Below, one piece after another: positions 39,357 through 48,646 of a stretch of DNA of 64,000 nucleotides. Positions within the stretch are counted from its first letter, which is position 1. Every line of letters starts with the position of its first letter. The translations under genes and the position numbers were made by a program. The notes under the pieces are model-generated. The model had not been told where the DNA came from and did not search any database. It worked only from the letters and a program-made list of their open reading frames with translations. This DNA is from Clavibacter michiganensis (lineage in GTDB: Bacteria > Actinomycetota > Actinomycetes > Actinomycetales > Microbacteriaceae): positions 1,364,001 to 1,428,000 of the forward strand of contig NZ_CP080437.1 in assembly GCF_021216655.1 (NCBI RefSeq), read 5' to 3'.

Positions 39357-39952
39357 GAGCCGGCCGGATCCCCGGCGTCAGCGTCGCCCGCGTCGTCGGC
39401 GCCATCGTGCGCGGCGAGCACGGGCGCGAGCACCGCACGCACGGCGGCCGCCCCGTCGTCGGTCAGGTGCAACCGGTCGTCAGTGAGCGTGGGGTCGAGC
39501 TCGCCGTCGCCGAAGCCGAGGGCGGGCCATAGGTCGACGTGCTCGGCCCGGACCGCCGGTGCGTACTGGCGGATGTGCACGTTGACGACGCGGATCCGCT
39601 CGGCGTGCTCGCGCCCGCGCGGCGGCACCGACAGCACCACGAGCCGGGCCGCCGGCAGGTCGCGCCGGAGGTGCGCGAGGATCGTCTCCAGCGCCCGCAC
39701 GGTCTCCTCGGGACCGCGGCGCGCGGCGCCCAGGTCGTGCGTGCCGCAGGAGACCACGACCGTCGACGGCTCCGCCGCCACGACCTCCGGCAGGAGCGCG
39801 AGCACGTCGTCCGTGGTCTGGCCGGCCCGGCCGAGGTCCACGATCCGCGGCGCCCCGTCGTCGCCGTCGGGACCGGGGACGATGCCGCCCCAGCCGCCGT
39901 CCCCCGTGAGGCTGTCGCCCAGCAGGACGGTCGTGCGTTCGCGCGGTGCCAT
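39353..39952 (-). CDS. SGNH/GDSL-family hydrolase
   Basis: A 199-aa protein from the ATG at 39952. Block I is LLGDSLTGDGGW with nucleophile S14. Block III reads CGTHDLG with H72 where most members have Asn (GxND). Block V is DRLHLTDDG with the catalytic Asp and His. It should be a cytoplasmic ester hydrolase or lysophospholipase-like enzyme. The Asn-to-His change at the oxyanion-hole position is unusual. The substrate is unknown. Confidence 0.85.
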   Translation of the reverse strand: MAPRERTTVLLGDSLTGDGGWGGIVPGPDGDDGAPRIVDLGRAGQTTDDVLALLPEVVAAEPSTVVVSCGTHDLGAARRGPEETVRALETILAHLRRDLPAARLVVLSVPPRGREHAERIRVVNVHIRQYAPAVRAEHVDLWPALGFGDGELDPTLTDDRLHLTDDGAAAVRAVLAPVLAAHDGADDAGDADAGDPAGS

Positions 39953-40020
39953 GGATCCGCCTCTCGTCGTGCCCATCATGGTCCCCGCGCCCGCGGAAGT
40001 CACCGGGTCGACGCCCGGCC

Positions 40021-40470
40021 TCAGCCGTGCTGTCGACGCGCCACCCGGCGCCACCAGCGGCGCCGGCGCGGCGAGAGCACGAGGACGGCGACCGCGACGA
40101 GGAGCGGGAGGGACAGGATCACGGCGACGAGCGCGCCCGCCTGCCCGGGGTTCAGGGGGATGCCGAGGACGTCGATGGTGACGCGCGAGGCGGCGCCGTC
40201 GGTGAGGTCGGTGATGCGACGGTCCCCGGCCGCGTCCACCGGCACGGGCTTCCAGGCCTCGGACGCCGCGGGGTCGGGCGTGGTCGTGGCGGTGGGCGCC
40301 TTCGAGGCGGCGGGCGGGTCGCCCGCGATGATCGCGAGGTCGGCGCGCGCCTGGACGGGCGCGGACACGCTCATCGTCACGGCGGTCGCGAGACCGGCCG
40401 ACGCGAGGGCGATGCCCACGAGGGTCAGGAGGATCAGGCCGATGCGCGGGGCCCCGATCCGCCGGCTCAC
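40021..40470 (-). CDS. 149-aa membrane protein coupled to the SDR gene
   Basis: The GTG at 40470 overlaps the upstream stop (GTGA). There are two membrane helices (IGLILLTLVGIALASAGLATAV and ALVAVILSLPLLVAVAVLVL) flanking an extracytoplasmic Pro/Ala/Thr-rich loop, then a basic tail (SPRRRRWWRRVARRQHG). Function is unknown. Confidence 0.7.
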   Translation of the reverse strand: MSRRIGAPRIGLILLTLVGIALASAGLATAVTMSVSAPVQARADLAIIAGDPPAASKAPTATTTPDPAASEAWKPVPVDAAGDRRITDLTDGAASRVTIDVLGIPLNPGQAGALVAVILSLPLLVAVAVLVLSPRRRRWWRRVARRQHG

Positions 40471-41993
40471 CGCGCGGCCCCCTCTCGGGGACGCCCGGCC
40501 TCGCGGGACGTGGTCGCGGCGAGCGCCTTCGCGGTGATGCGGGTGGCCATCGACGTGAATATCACGCCGTGGAACGGCAGGATCGAGAACCAGTAGAGCC
40601 GTCCGGCGAGGCCCGAGGGGAAGAAGATCGCGCGCTGCCGGTAGTCGCTGCCGCCGCCCTCGCGGGGCGTGGAGCTCAGCTCGAGCCAGGCCTCGCCGGG
40701 CAGCTTCATCTCGGCGCGGAGCCGCAGCGAGGATCCGCGCTCGATGTGCTCGACGCGCCAGAAGTCGAGCGCGTCGCCGGTCTGCAGGGTGGTCGCGCTG
40801 CGGCGTCCACGGCGGAGGCCCACGCCGCCGACGAGCTTGTCCATCCAGCCGCGCGCGGCCCAGGCGACGGGCAGCGAGTACCAGCCGTTCTCGCCGCCGA
40901 TCGACTCGATCACGGCCCACAAGTCCTCGGGCGCCGCGTCGGTCGAGCGCTCCTTGAGGTCGAGGTACACCGTGTGGCCCGACCAGTCGGGGTCGCTCGG
41001 CAGCAGGTCGCTGGGCGCGCCGACGACGGCCGAGTCCTTCCAGCTGGTCTCGACCACGCCGTCGCGCATCCGGCCGAGCGCGAGGCGCACGGAGCGGCGG
41101 TAGCCGGTGAGGCCGCCCTCGGGGTCCGGGATGTAGGTCGAGATGTCGTGCTCGCCCATGACGCAGTCGTACTGCAGCGACTCGATGATGGGCACCGCGA
41201 GCGTCCGCGGGATCGGCGTGACGACGTTGACCCAGTGCGCGGCGAGGCGCGGGGCGAAGACCGGGATGGACGCGATGGGCCGCTGCGGCAGGCAGGCCTC
41301 GACCGCGTAGCCGTTCATCATCTGGCCGTAGCGGAGCACGTCGGGCCCGCCGATGTCGAAGGTGCGGTTGAGGTCGGCGGGCAGGTCGGCCGCGGCGACG
41401 AGGTAGTAGAGGACGTCGCGGATCGCGATGGGCTGGATGAAGTTGCGGACCCATCCGGGCGCGGGCATGAAGGGCAGGACCTCGGTGAGGTGGCGGATCA
41501 TCTCGAACGACGTGGAGCCGGATCCGATGACCACGCCCGCCTGCAGCGCGATGGTCGGCACGCCGCTCGCGAGGAGCACGTCGCCGACGGCCTTGCGGCT
41601 CGCGAGGTGCTTCGAGAGCTCAGGGGTGTCGGGGTGGAGACCGCCGAGGTACACGATGCGGCCCACGCCCGCGGCCTTCGCGGCGGTCGCGACGTGCTCG
41701 GCGGAGGCGCGCTCCGACGACGCGAAGTCGCCCTTGGATCCCATGCCGTGCACGAGGTAGTAGAGGACGTCGACGCCGTCGACCGCGGGCCCGAGCGTCG
41801 CGGCGTCGGCGAGGTCGCCGCGCACCACCTCCACGTCGTCGCGCCAGGGCACGTCGGTGAGGCGCCGGGGATCCCGCACGAGCACGCGCACCCGGAAGCC
41901 GGCCTCGAGGAGACGGGGCACGAGCCGACCGCCGATGTAGCCCGTCGCTCCGGTCACGAGGGCGAGACGGGAGGCGGCGCTCGGCGATGTCAT
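40467..41993 (-). CDS. NAD(P)-binding SDR fused to a DUF2867 domain
   Basis: A 508-aa protein. Residues 1-~300 form an atypical short-chain dehydrogenase (VTGATGYIGGRLVPRLLEAGFRVRVLVRDP; GRIVYLGGLHP), as in complex I NDUFA9-like and quinone-binding members. Residues ~330-490 match DUF2867, a START-like fold (WYSLPVAWAARGWMDKLVGGVGLRRGRR; RLRAEMKLPGEAWLELS). Members are widespread in actinobacteria, but their substrate is unknown. It follows an SRPBCC protein gene and overlaps the small membrane protein gene. Confidence 0.88.
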   Translation of the reverse strand: MTSPSAASRLALVTGATGYIGGRLVPRLLEAGFRVRVLVRDPRRLTDVPWRDDVEVVRGDLADAATLGPAVDGVDVLYYLVHGMGSKGDFASSERASAEHVATAAKAAGVGRIVYLGGLHPDTPELSKHLASRKAVGDVLLASGVPTIALQAGVVIGSGSTSFEMIRHLTEVLPFMPAPGWVRNFIQPIAIRDVLYYLVAAADLPADLNRTFDIGGPDVLRYGQMMNGYAVEACLPQRPIASIPVFAPRLAAHWVNVVTPIPRTLAVPIIESLQYDCVMGEHDISTYIPDPEGGLTGYRRSVRLALGRMRDGVVETSWKDSAVVGAPSDLLPSDPDWSGHTVYLDLKERSTDAAPEDLWAVIESIGGENGWYSLPVAWAARGWMDKLVGGVGLRRGRRSATTLQTGDALDFWRVEHIERGSSLRLRAEMKLPGEAWLELSSTPREGGGSDYRQRAIFFPSGLAGRLYWFSILPFHGVIFTSMATRITAKALAATTSREAGRPREGAAR

Positions 41994-42066
41994 TCCCTCA
42001 CGCTAGGCAATCAGCCTGGCAAGCGGCTCCCAGGAGCCGGGACGGGCGGTGGACGCCGCCCGCGGA

Positions 42067-42828
42067 TCAGCCCTCGGCGGACTCGAGCTCGGCGAGGTAC
42101 CGGCGCCAGGTGGGGCCGTGCTCGGCCTCGCACGTCGACCAGTCGACGGGGCGGCCGTGGACGAGGTCCTCGAGCAGGTCGAGGTGCAGGCGCCAGCTGG
42201 CCTTGATCACGTTCGCGATGCCCGCGGGCATGAAGCCGGAGACCGTGACGCCGAGCTCCGTCTGCCGGTCGCGCGGACCGCCGGCCACCTCCTGGAGGCG
42301 GAGGAGGAAGCGCGCCGTGACCTCGCCCTCGTGCACGAACGTGTAGTCGATCGCCCGCCCCTCCTCGAAGCGCGTGACCGTGCCGCCGGACGCGGAGGCG
42401 AGGCTGCGATCGGGCACCGTCATCCACTCGAACCAGAAGTCGCCGCCGTCCTCCTGCTCGATGGACGCCTCCGCGAGCCAGCCGGAGACCATGTCGGCGT
42501 CGGAGACCGCGTCCCACACGATGAGCGCCGGCAGGTCGATGAGCCGGCGGAAGACGAACTCGTACGGGAGGAAGACGGTGGACGCGCGGGCCTCGGAGAG
42601 GACGGCGCCGGGCAGGGCGGGGAAGCGCGCGCGCTCGTGCGCGCGCCCGTCGTCGAGGCCGGCGGAGGCGGGCATGCCCTCGTCGAGCTCGCGGGAGGCG
42701 AGGCGCGCCTCGGCGGCATCGGTGTGCTCGAGGGCGGGGGCACCGCCGCGCCGGGAGGGCATCGGGTTCTCGGCGCGCGGGTCGGACGCCTCGCGCGGGG
42801 CCTGTCCGGGGGTGTGATCGGGATCCAC
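42067..42828 (-). CDS. SRPBCC (START-like) domain protein
   Basis: A 253-aa frame. The conserved part begins near residue 80 (STVFLPYEFVFRRLIDLPALIVWDAVSDADMVSGWLAEASIE) and continues through FLLRLQEV to DLLEDLVHGRPVDW, typical of AHSA1/SRPBCC ligand-binding proteins. The first ~75 residues are polar and low in conservation, so a later start (ATG codons for M23 or M51) is possible. It lies upstream of the SDR/DUF2867 gene on the same strand. Confidence 0.8.
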   Translation of the reverse strand: MDPDHTPGQAPREASDPRAENPMPSRRGGAPALEHTDAAEARLASRELDEGMPASAGLDDGRAHERARFPALPGAVLSEARASTVFLPYEFVFRRLIDLPALIVWDAVSDADMVSGWLAEASIEQEDGGDFWFEWMTVPDRSLASASGGTVTRFEEGRAIDYTFVHEGEVTARFLLRLQEVAGGPRDRQTELGVTVSGFMPAGIANVIKASWRLHLDLLEDLVHGRPVDWSTCEAEHGPTWRRYLAELESAEG

Positions 42829-43007
42829 GTGGCGAGCCTAGGCGCGGACCGCCGGCCGGTCCGTGAATTCCTCACAGATGTCAGGGCATGGTACGCACGG
42901 CGGATGCCGATGCGGACGGCGGGCCGCGCGTCCCGCGGGCGGCCCGCCCACCGCCCGTATCCTGGACGCCGGTCGACGGGCGGATCCGGGACCGGGACAG
43001 GACGAAG

Positions 43008-43946
43008 ATGCCTCGCACGCTCGCGCTCGCCGTCGACTTCGGCGGCACCAAGGTCGAGTCCGCGCTCGTGGACGACGCGGGCCGCGTGCTCGAGGGCAGC
43101 CGATTCCGCGGGCCGACGGGCCCCGAGCGCTCCGCCGACGAGCTGCTCGACGCCGTCCTCGGCGTCGCCCGCCAGGCGCTCGCCGCCCTGCCCGACGACG
43201 CCGAGCTCGTCGGCACGGGCCTCGCCGCCGCCGGCCCGGTCGACGTGCCGCACGGCCTTGTCTCGCCGCTCAACGTGCCCGCCTGGCGCGACTACCCGCT
43301 GCGCGACCGCCTGGCCGAGCTCACGCCCGACGTGCCCACCACGCTGCAGATGGACGGCCTCGCCATCACCCTCGCCGAGCACTGGGTCGGCGCCGGCAGG
43401 GGCCACGACCACGTGATGGGCATGATCGTCTCCACCGGGATCGGCGGCGGGCTCGTGCTCGGCGGCCGCACCGCGGCGGGATCCACGGGCAACGCCGGCC
43501 ACATCGGCCACGTCGAGGTCGCCGGGTTCGACGACCCGTGCACGTGCGGCGGCCAGGGGTGCGTCGAGGCCATCGCGTCGGGGCCGAAGAGCGTCGCGTG
43601 GGCGCGCGCGCAGGGCTGGACGGGATCCACCGGCGAGGACCTCGCGGCCTCCTACCGCGACGGCGACGAGACGGCCGTCGCGGCTGTCCGTCGCGCGGGC
43701 CTCGCCATCGGCCGCGCCATCGCGTCCGCCAGCTCGCTCGTGGACCTCGACGTCGTGGCGATCGGCGGCGGGTTCAGCCGCGTCACGCCCGACCTCTTCG
43801 ACATGATCCGCGAGCCCATCGCCCTCCGCGAGCAGTTCGGCTTCGTGACCAAGACGCGCGTCGTGCCCTCCGGCCTCTCGGCGGACGGCCCGATCATCGG
43901 CGCGGGCGCGCTCGTGCACCGCCGGGAGATGGTCCCGAGCTCCTGA
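43008..43946 (+). CDS. ROK-family sugar kinase
   Basis: A 312-aa protein from the ATG at 43008 (GGACAGGACG upstream). ATP-binding VDFGGTKVES (D10-S18), sugar-binding MDGLAITLAEHWVGAG and the ROK zinc motif C178-T-C180-GGQG-C185 are present. No HTH is present, so it is a kinase, not a repressor: glucokinase, fructokinase or a related sugar kinase. It stands alone, so the substrate cannot be deduced. Confidence 0.93.
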   Translation: MPRTLALAVDFGGTKVESALVDDAGRVLEGSRFRGPTGPERSADELLDAVLGVARQALAALPDDAELVGTGLAAAGPVDVPHGLVSPLNVPAWRDYPLRDRLAELTPDVPTTLQMDGLAITLAEHWVGAGRGHDHVMGMIVSTGIGGGLVLGGRTAAGSTGNAGHIGHVEVAGFDDPCTCGGQGCVEAIASGPKSVAWARAQGWTGSTGEDLAASYRDGDETAVAAVRRAGLAIGRAIASASSLVDLDVVAIGGGFSRVTPDLFDMIREPIALREQFGFVTKTRVVPSGLSADGPIIGAGALVHRREMVPSS

Positions 43947-43952
43947 CGCGAC

Positions 43953-43983
43953 GCCGGCGCCGACCCGTCGGGTCGGCGCCGGC
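43953..43983. terminator. Bidirectional hairpin after the ROK kinase gene
   Basis: A 14-bp perfect stem (43953-43966/43970-43983) with a 3-nt loop lies between the convergent ROK kinase and PHP metallohydrolase genes. Confidence 0.8.
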
Positions 43984-43998
43984 CTCACGCGTCCGCGG

Positions 43999-45600
43999 CT
44001 AGGACAGCTCGGCGTAGAGCGGGCTCGTGTAGAACCAGAGGTCCTCCCACGGGTCCGCGTCGCCCAGCACGTCGATCGCGGGGCCGGCCGGGTCGATCGC
44101 CGCGCCGAGGAAGCCGGGCTGCTGGCGCTTGCCGTCGGTGCCGCGCAGGCGCACGTAGAAGCGGTCGCCGGGCACGGCGATCTCCTGCGACAGGCGGTAG
44201 CCGCCCGGGATCGCCGTGAGGCGGGACACCGGGAGCTGCGCGACCACGCGCGTGGCGGGCGCGGTCATGGAGTCGCGGTCGGCGGCGGGGCCGTCGATCC
44301 GGCCGACGATCACGTCCACGCGCGCGAGCTCCGGCACGAAGCCGGCGCGGTTCGGGCGCGAGGCCGTCATGATGTCGGCCGTCACCGTCACCCTGCGGTC
44401 GCGCTTGCCGATGAGCGTCCCGCCCAGCGGGATCGTGCGGCCGCGCTCGAGGACGAGGCGCGCGTCGATCGAGTCGACGAGGCCGCCGTGGTCCACCCAC
44501 ACGCGGCCGGCGCGGATCGCGTCGAGCACGGAGGTGTGGTCCTGGCGGACCGCGCCGACGTGCGTGCGGCTGTAGTGGCCCGGCCAGAAGTCGTTCTCGT
44601 CGGTGTCGACGCCGCCGCGGTAGACGGGATCCACCATGCGGCCGTCGCGCTCGTAGTCGCTGCCCGGGCCGACCTCGGTGGTGTCGAGGTAGACGTTGTG
44701 GCTGTCGCTCGTGGCCGTGACGACGAAGTGCCGCCCCTCGGCGAGCATCGAGTCCCAGACGCCGCCGACCGTGGCCGTGACCCAGTCGAAGCCGCCCCAG
44801 GTGCGGTACGACTCGGCCGGGTACCCGGGGAAGGAGTACGTGCCGCGGGAGTTGCCGTAGAGGCCGCGCCCGCCGGCCGTGCTGTGCGGGGACGGCAGAC
44901 CGCCCGCCTGGTGGCCGGGCGCGCCCTCCATGCCGAGGACCACGCGCGGGCCGGCGTCCTGCCACGCGCGCAGCTCGTGCGGCGAGTCGATGCCCTGGCG
45001 CGACGGGTGGTTGGGGAGCATCACGGCGTCCTTCACGCGGCGCGAGGCGACGGCCTGGTCGAGGAAGCGGATCCCCTCGAGCGCGAGCGCCTCGTTCGCC
45101 GGGGTGCCGTCGCGGGTGCCCTTCACGCGGGCGTCCCAGCGGTCCTCGATCTCCGTGAGGACGCCGACCGCGTCGCCCTGCGGGTGCACGAACACGGTCG
45201 CGTGCTCGGCGCCCGGGATGTTCCACTCGAGGCCGTGGAAGATCACGATGTCGGAGCCGAACTCCTTCCGCGCCTCCTCGATGAACGGCACGATCGCATC
45301 GACGCTGCCCTTCGTGGAGTGCGCCGTGTTGCCGTGGTCGGTGAGCACGATCCACTGCACGCCGTTGGCGACGGCCTGGCGGATGTGGTCGCGGACGCGG
45401 TACTTGCCGTCGTTGCTGAAGAGCGTGTGGACGTGGTGGTCGCCCTCGAGCCAGAGGTAGCCGCCGACCTTGGCGGGCGCCCCGGCGGCGCGGGCGGCGG
45501 GTGCGGGTCCGAGAGCGGCGATGGCGGCGCCGGCTCCGACCACCGCACCGGTCTGGAGCAAGCCCCTGCGGCTCACCGTCGTGCGTGCGTCGTTCGTCAT
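43999..45600 (-). CDS. Tat-exported CehA/McbA-type PHP metallohydrolase
   Basis: A 533-aa protein. The N-terminus has a Tat signal (TVSRRGLLQTGAVVGAGAAIAALG, cleavage near ARA-AG). The PHP-like domain starts with the metal-binding DHHVHTLFSNDG, with further ligands in LTDHGNTAHS, FHGLEWN, MLPNHPSRQG and TSDSHNVY. Relatives hydrolyse carbamates and phosphoesters. The C-terminal 200 residues are beta-rich. Export after folding fits a metal enzyme loaded in the cytoplasm. The substrate is unknown. Confidence 0.9.
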   Translation of the reverse strand: MTNDARTTVSRRGLLQTGAVVGAGAAIAALGPAPAARAAGAPAKVGGYLWLEGDHHVHTLFSNDGKYRVRDHIRQAVANGVQWIVLTDHGNTAHSTKGSVDAIVPFIEEARKEFGSDIVIFHGLEWNIPGAEHATVFVHPQGDAVGVLTEIEDRWDARVKGTRDGTPANEALALEGIRFLDQAVASRRVKDAVMLPNHPSRQGIDSPHELRAWQDAGPRVVLGMEGAPGHQAGGLPSPHSTAGGRGLYGNSRGTYSFPGYPAESYRTWGGFDWVTATVGGVWDSMLAEGRHFVVTATSDSHNVYLDTTEVGPGSDYERDGRMVDPVYRGGVDTDENDFWPGHYSRTHVGAVRQDHTSVLDAIRAGRVWVDHGGLVDSIDARLVLERGRTIPLGGTLIGKRDRRVTVTADIMTASRPNRAGFVPELARVDVIVGRIDGPAADRDSMTAPATRVVAQLPVSRLTAIPGGYRLSQEIAVPGDRFYVRLRGTDGKRQQPGFLGAAIDPAGPAIDVLGDADPWEDLWFYTSPLYAELS

Positions 45601-45728
45601 CCGTGTCCTCCGTGTCGCCGTGCGCCTGGATTTCCTACGGTGCCGAATCAATGCGACGGGCGATGGACCCCGGATGGACGGCGGGCTGTCGGGAGGTGAA
45701 CGGAGCGCGCGACGCGACCCCTCGCGCG

Positions 45729-46994
45729 TCAGCCCTCGCGCGCGGCCTCGCGGGGCGCGCGGTCCCAGGTGTCCTCGAGCATGCGCGGCCGGGCGAGGTA
45801 GAAGCCCGACGCGGACGCCACCGCGACCATCACGAACAGCATGATCAGCGGCACGGTCCAGCCGCCGGACAGCTCGTGCAGCACGCCGAACAGCAGGGGT
45901 CCGATCGCGCCGATCGAGTAGCCGATGCCCTGGACGAAGCCGCTGAGCGCGACCACTCCCCCGTGCGTGCGCGTGCGCAGGTTGATGAGCACGAAGACGA
46001 GCGGGAACAGCAGCGGGCCGGATCCGGCGGCGGCGACCCAGAGGAGCGGAGCGGCGGCCGGCGCGACCAGGAGGCCGACGTAGCCGACGACGAAGAAGAG
46101 CACGCCGACCTGGATCAGGATGCCGACGTTCCTCATGCGGGCGGCGAGGATCGGCATGACGATGGCCGCCGGCAGCCCCATGAACCCGAACACCGCGAGC
46201 AGCGCGCCCGACGCGACGGGAGTCTGCCCCGCGGTGTCCTGCAGGAGGGCGGGCAGCCACGCGAACATGGCGTACGCGTTGAACGACGAGGCGGACTGGA
46301 TCCCCACGAGCGCCCACGCGACCGGCGAGCGGAACACACGGCCCGTGACGGCGGCGGGTGCCTCCTCCACCTGGTCGGCCGCGGCCGCTGCGGCGCGCTC
46401 GCGCCGGGTGTCGCGGCGGTGGTTCACCAGCAGCGCGATCCACGGCACGAGCGCCACGACCGCGATCGCGGCCCAGGCACCGATCGCCACGCGCCATCCC
46501 GCGCTGTCGGCCAGGGGCGCGGCGACGAGCGACGGCACTCCCGTGCTGATCGACAGCATCACGGTGGTGAGCGAGGTGAGCGGCCCGATGCGGCCGGGGA
46601 AGTACTTCTTCACGAGCGGCGGCAGGAGCACGTTGCCGAGCCCCATGCCCGCGAGCGACAGGATCGTGCCGACGCCGAAGACGACCACGGTGTCGGATCC
46701 GGCGCGCAGCAGGTGCCCGACGACCATCGCGACGAGGCCCACCACCACGGTGAGCTCGAGGCCGAGGCGGCGCGAGATGGCGGGCGCGAGCAGGCCGAAC
46801 AGCGCGAAGCAGACGGGCGGCAGGGCGCCGAGCACGCCGATCGAGACGCTGTCGAGCGGCACGTCGCGGCCGATCTGGTCGACGATCGGCGAGAACACGG
46901 CCACGGCCGTGCGGAGATTGAGGGCGACCAGCACGATGCCGACCAGGGCGAGGAGCGCGCCCGCGCGGGGAGCTGCGGGAGTCGTCGTCACCAC
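45729..46994 (-). CDS. MFS transporter, CynX/NimT family
   Basis: A 421-aa protein with 12 helices. It opens with LLALVGIVLVALNLRTAVAVFSPIVDQI, the characteristic start of CynX/NimT carriers, and has LAGMGLGNVLLPPLVKKYFPGR. Members transport cyanate, nitroimidazole or related small molecules; the substrate here is unknown. Two consecutive GTG codons can serve as start. No cyanase gene adjoins it. Confidence 0.92.
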   Translation of the reverse strand: MVTTTPAAPRAGALLALVGIVLVALNLRTAVAVFSPIVDQIGRDVPLDSVSIGVLGALPPVCFALFGLLAPAISRRLGLELTVVVGLVAMVVGHLLRAGSDTVVVFGVGTILSLAGMGLGNVLLPPLVKKYFPGRIGPLTSLTTVMLSISTGVPSLVAAPLADSAGWRVAIGAWAAIAVVALVPWIALLVNHRRDTRRERAAAAAADQVEEAPAAVTGRVFRSPVAWALVGIQSASSFNAYAMFAWLPALLQDTAGQTPVASGALLAVFGFMGLPAAIVMPILAARMRNVGILIQVGVLFFVVGYVGLLVAPAAAPLLWVAAAGSGPLLFPLVFVLINLRTRTHGGVVALSGFVQGIGYSIGAIGPLLFGVLHELSGGWTVPLIMLFVMVAVASASGFYLARPRMLEDTWDRAPREAAREG

Positions 46995-47028
46995 CAGATT
47001 CTACGGCGGCCGGAATAGGCTCTCGGCC

Positions 47029-47715
47029 ATGAGCGAGATCTCCCGGCACCTGCCCCTCAGCCAGCGCGCGACCGAGCCCGAGGCGAAGGTCACCGGCGTC
47101 TGGAGCGCGGAGATCGCGGACGTGCTGGACCGCACCGCCGACCTCCTCGCGTCGCTCGACGCCGACGGCTGGGAGGCGGCGAGCATGTGCGACGGCTGGA
47201 CCGTGCGCGACGTCGCCGGGCACATCGTCTGGCGGGTCGGCGCGAGCAACGCCGCCATGGTGCGCACGGCCGTGGGGTCGATGCGCCGCCGCCCGCACCT
47301 CAACCCCATGCACGTGATGGACGACCTCAGCGCCGACGAGGCCGCCCGCTCCCCCGAGGACCTCGTCGCCCGGATCCGCGCCATCGCCGCCGACAAGCGC
47401 GCGGGCAAGGGCCGCAAGCGCCTGCCGGAGCTGCTCGAGGTGGTCGTGCACGCGTTCGACATCGCGCACGCGCTGAAGGCGGACCTCGAGCTCGACCACC
47501 GCGCGACCGGCGCCGTCGCCGTGGCGCGCGCCGCGATCGCGCCCGCGCAGATCCGCGGGGTGCTCCGGGCCCGCACGCTGCGCGCGTCGGACGCCGGCTG
47601 GAGCGTGGGCCACGGGCCGGTGATCGAGGCGACCGCGTCGACGCTCGTCATGTACCTCTTCGGCCGCACGCCCCGCCCCGAGGGCGACGCGGAGCGGCCC
47701 GCGGGCGACGCCTAG
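47029..47715 (+). CDS. Mycothiol-dependent maleylpyruvate-isomerase-family protein
   Basis: A 228-aa protein with the DinB-like N-terminal bundle of the family: CDGWTVRDVAGHIVWRVGASN, where His contributes to metal binding, and VVVHAFDIAHAL with further His/Asp ligands. Members use mycothiol to isomerise or conjugate small molecules. Divergent from the CynX-type transporter (gap 34 nt). Its stop overlaps the ribF stop (CTAG). Confidence 0.88.
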   Translation: MSEISRHLPLSQRATEPEAKVTGVWSAEIADVLDRTADLLASLDADGWEAASMCDGWTVRDVAGHIVWRVGASNAAMVRTAVGSMRRRPHLNPMHVMDDLSADEAARSPEDLVARIRAIAADKRAGKGRKRLPELLEVVVHAFDIAHALKADLELDHRATGAVAVARAAIAPAQIRGVLRARTLRASDAGWSVGHGPVIEATASTLVMYLFGRTPRPEGDAERPAGDA

Positions 47716-48644
47716 ATCCCCAGCACCCCGCGCGTGCGCACCACGTCGTCCGTCATCTGCGCGATGAGCGGCTCGCGCCCCTCGTAGGCGACCATGCCGC
47801 GGATCCGCGCGACGAACACGACCTCCACCTCGTGGTCGTAGAGGTCGAGCGTCTCGTCGAGCACGAACGCCTCGACGACGCGCGGCCGGACGCCCGCGAA
47901 GGTCGGGTTGGTGCCGACCGAGATGGCGGACGGGTAGGTGCGGTCGCCGTCGCGCAGCCAGCCCGCGTAGACGCCGTCCGCGGGGATGAGGCCCTCGGCC
48001 TCCGGCGACAGGTTCGCGGTGGGGAAGCCGAGCTCGCGGCCGCGCTTCTCGCCGTGCACGACGTCGCCCCGGACGGCGGGCGCCCGACCGAGCAGCTCGG
48101 CGGCGGCCTCGACGTCGCCGCGGTCCATGAGGTCCCGGATCCACGTGGACGAGACCTTCCGGCTGCCGTCGGGCATGACGTCGCCGACGACGACCGTGCG
48201 GAAGCCGTGCGCCTCGCCCAGGCGCGTGAGCGTGGCGGCGTCGCCCGCGCCCTGCGCGCCGAAGCGGAAGTCCTCGCCCACGAGCACGACGCGGGCGCGG
48301 AGGGCGTCGACCAGCACCGTGCGGACGAACTCCTCCGGGCTGAGGCGCTGGAGGCGCTCGTCGAACGGGAGCATGAGGGTCGCGTCGACCCCGAGCTCGG
48401 CGAGCAGCTCGATCTTCTGCCGGTTGCTCACGAGGCTCTGCGGCCGCGCGGCGGGCGCGAGGAGCGCGGCCGGGTGGCGGTCGAACGTGACGACGGCGGA
48501 CGACAGGCCCTCGTCGGCCGCGATTCCGAGGAGGCGCCGGATCACCGCGCGGTGGCCGGCGTGGACGCCGTCGAACTTGCCGATGGTCACGGCGCTCGGC
48601 CCGAAGCCGCCCGGCACGCCGGCCGGGTCGTGGACGACGAGCAC
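47712..48644 (-). CDS. ribF: Bifunctional riboflavin kinase / FAD synthetase
   Basis: A 310-aa protein, GTG start. The N-terminal adenylyltransferase has GKFDGVHAGHRAVI, LMLPFDERLQRLSPEEFV and EDFRFGAQGAG. The C-terminal flavokinase has RGDVVHGEKRGRELGFPTANL and DGVYAGW. It makes FMN and FAD. It starts 2 nt after the preceding membrane protein gene and belongs to the truB side of the translation locus, its usual place. Confidence 0.97.
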   Translation of the reverse strand: MLVVHDPAGVPGGFGPSAVTIGKFDGVHAGHRAVIRRLLGIAADEGLSSAVVTFDRHPAALLAPAARPQSLVSNRQKIELLAELGVDATLMLPFDERLQRLSPEEFVRTVLVDALRARVVLVGEDFRFGAQGAGDAATLTRLGEAHGFRTVVVGDVMPDGSRKVSSTWIRDLMDRGDVEAAAELLGRAPAVRGDVVHGEKRGRELGFPTANLSPEAEGLIPADGVYAGWLRDGDRTYPSAISVGTNPTFAGVRPRVVEAFVLDETLDLYDHEVEVVFVARIRGMVAYEGREPLIAQMTDDVVRTRGVLGI

Positions 48645-48646
48645 GG

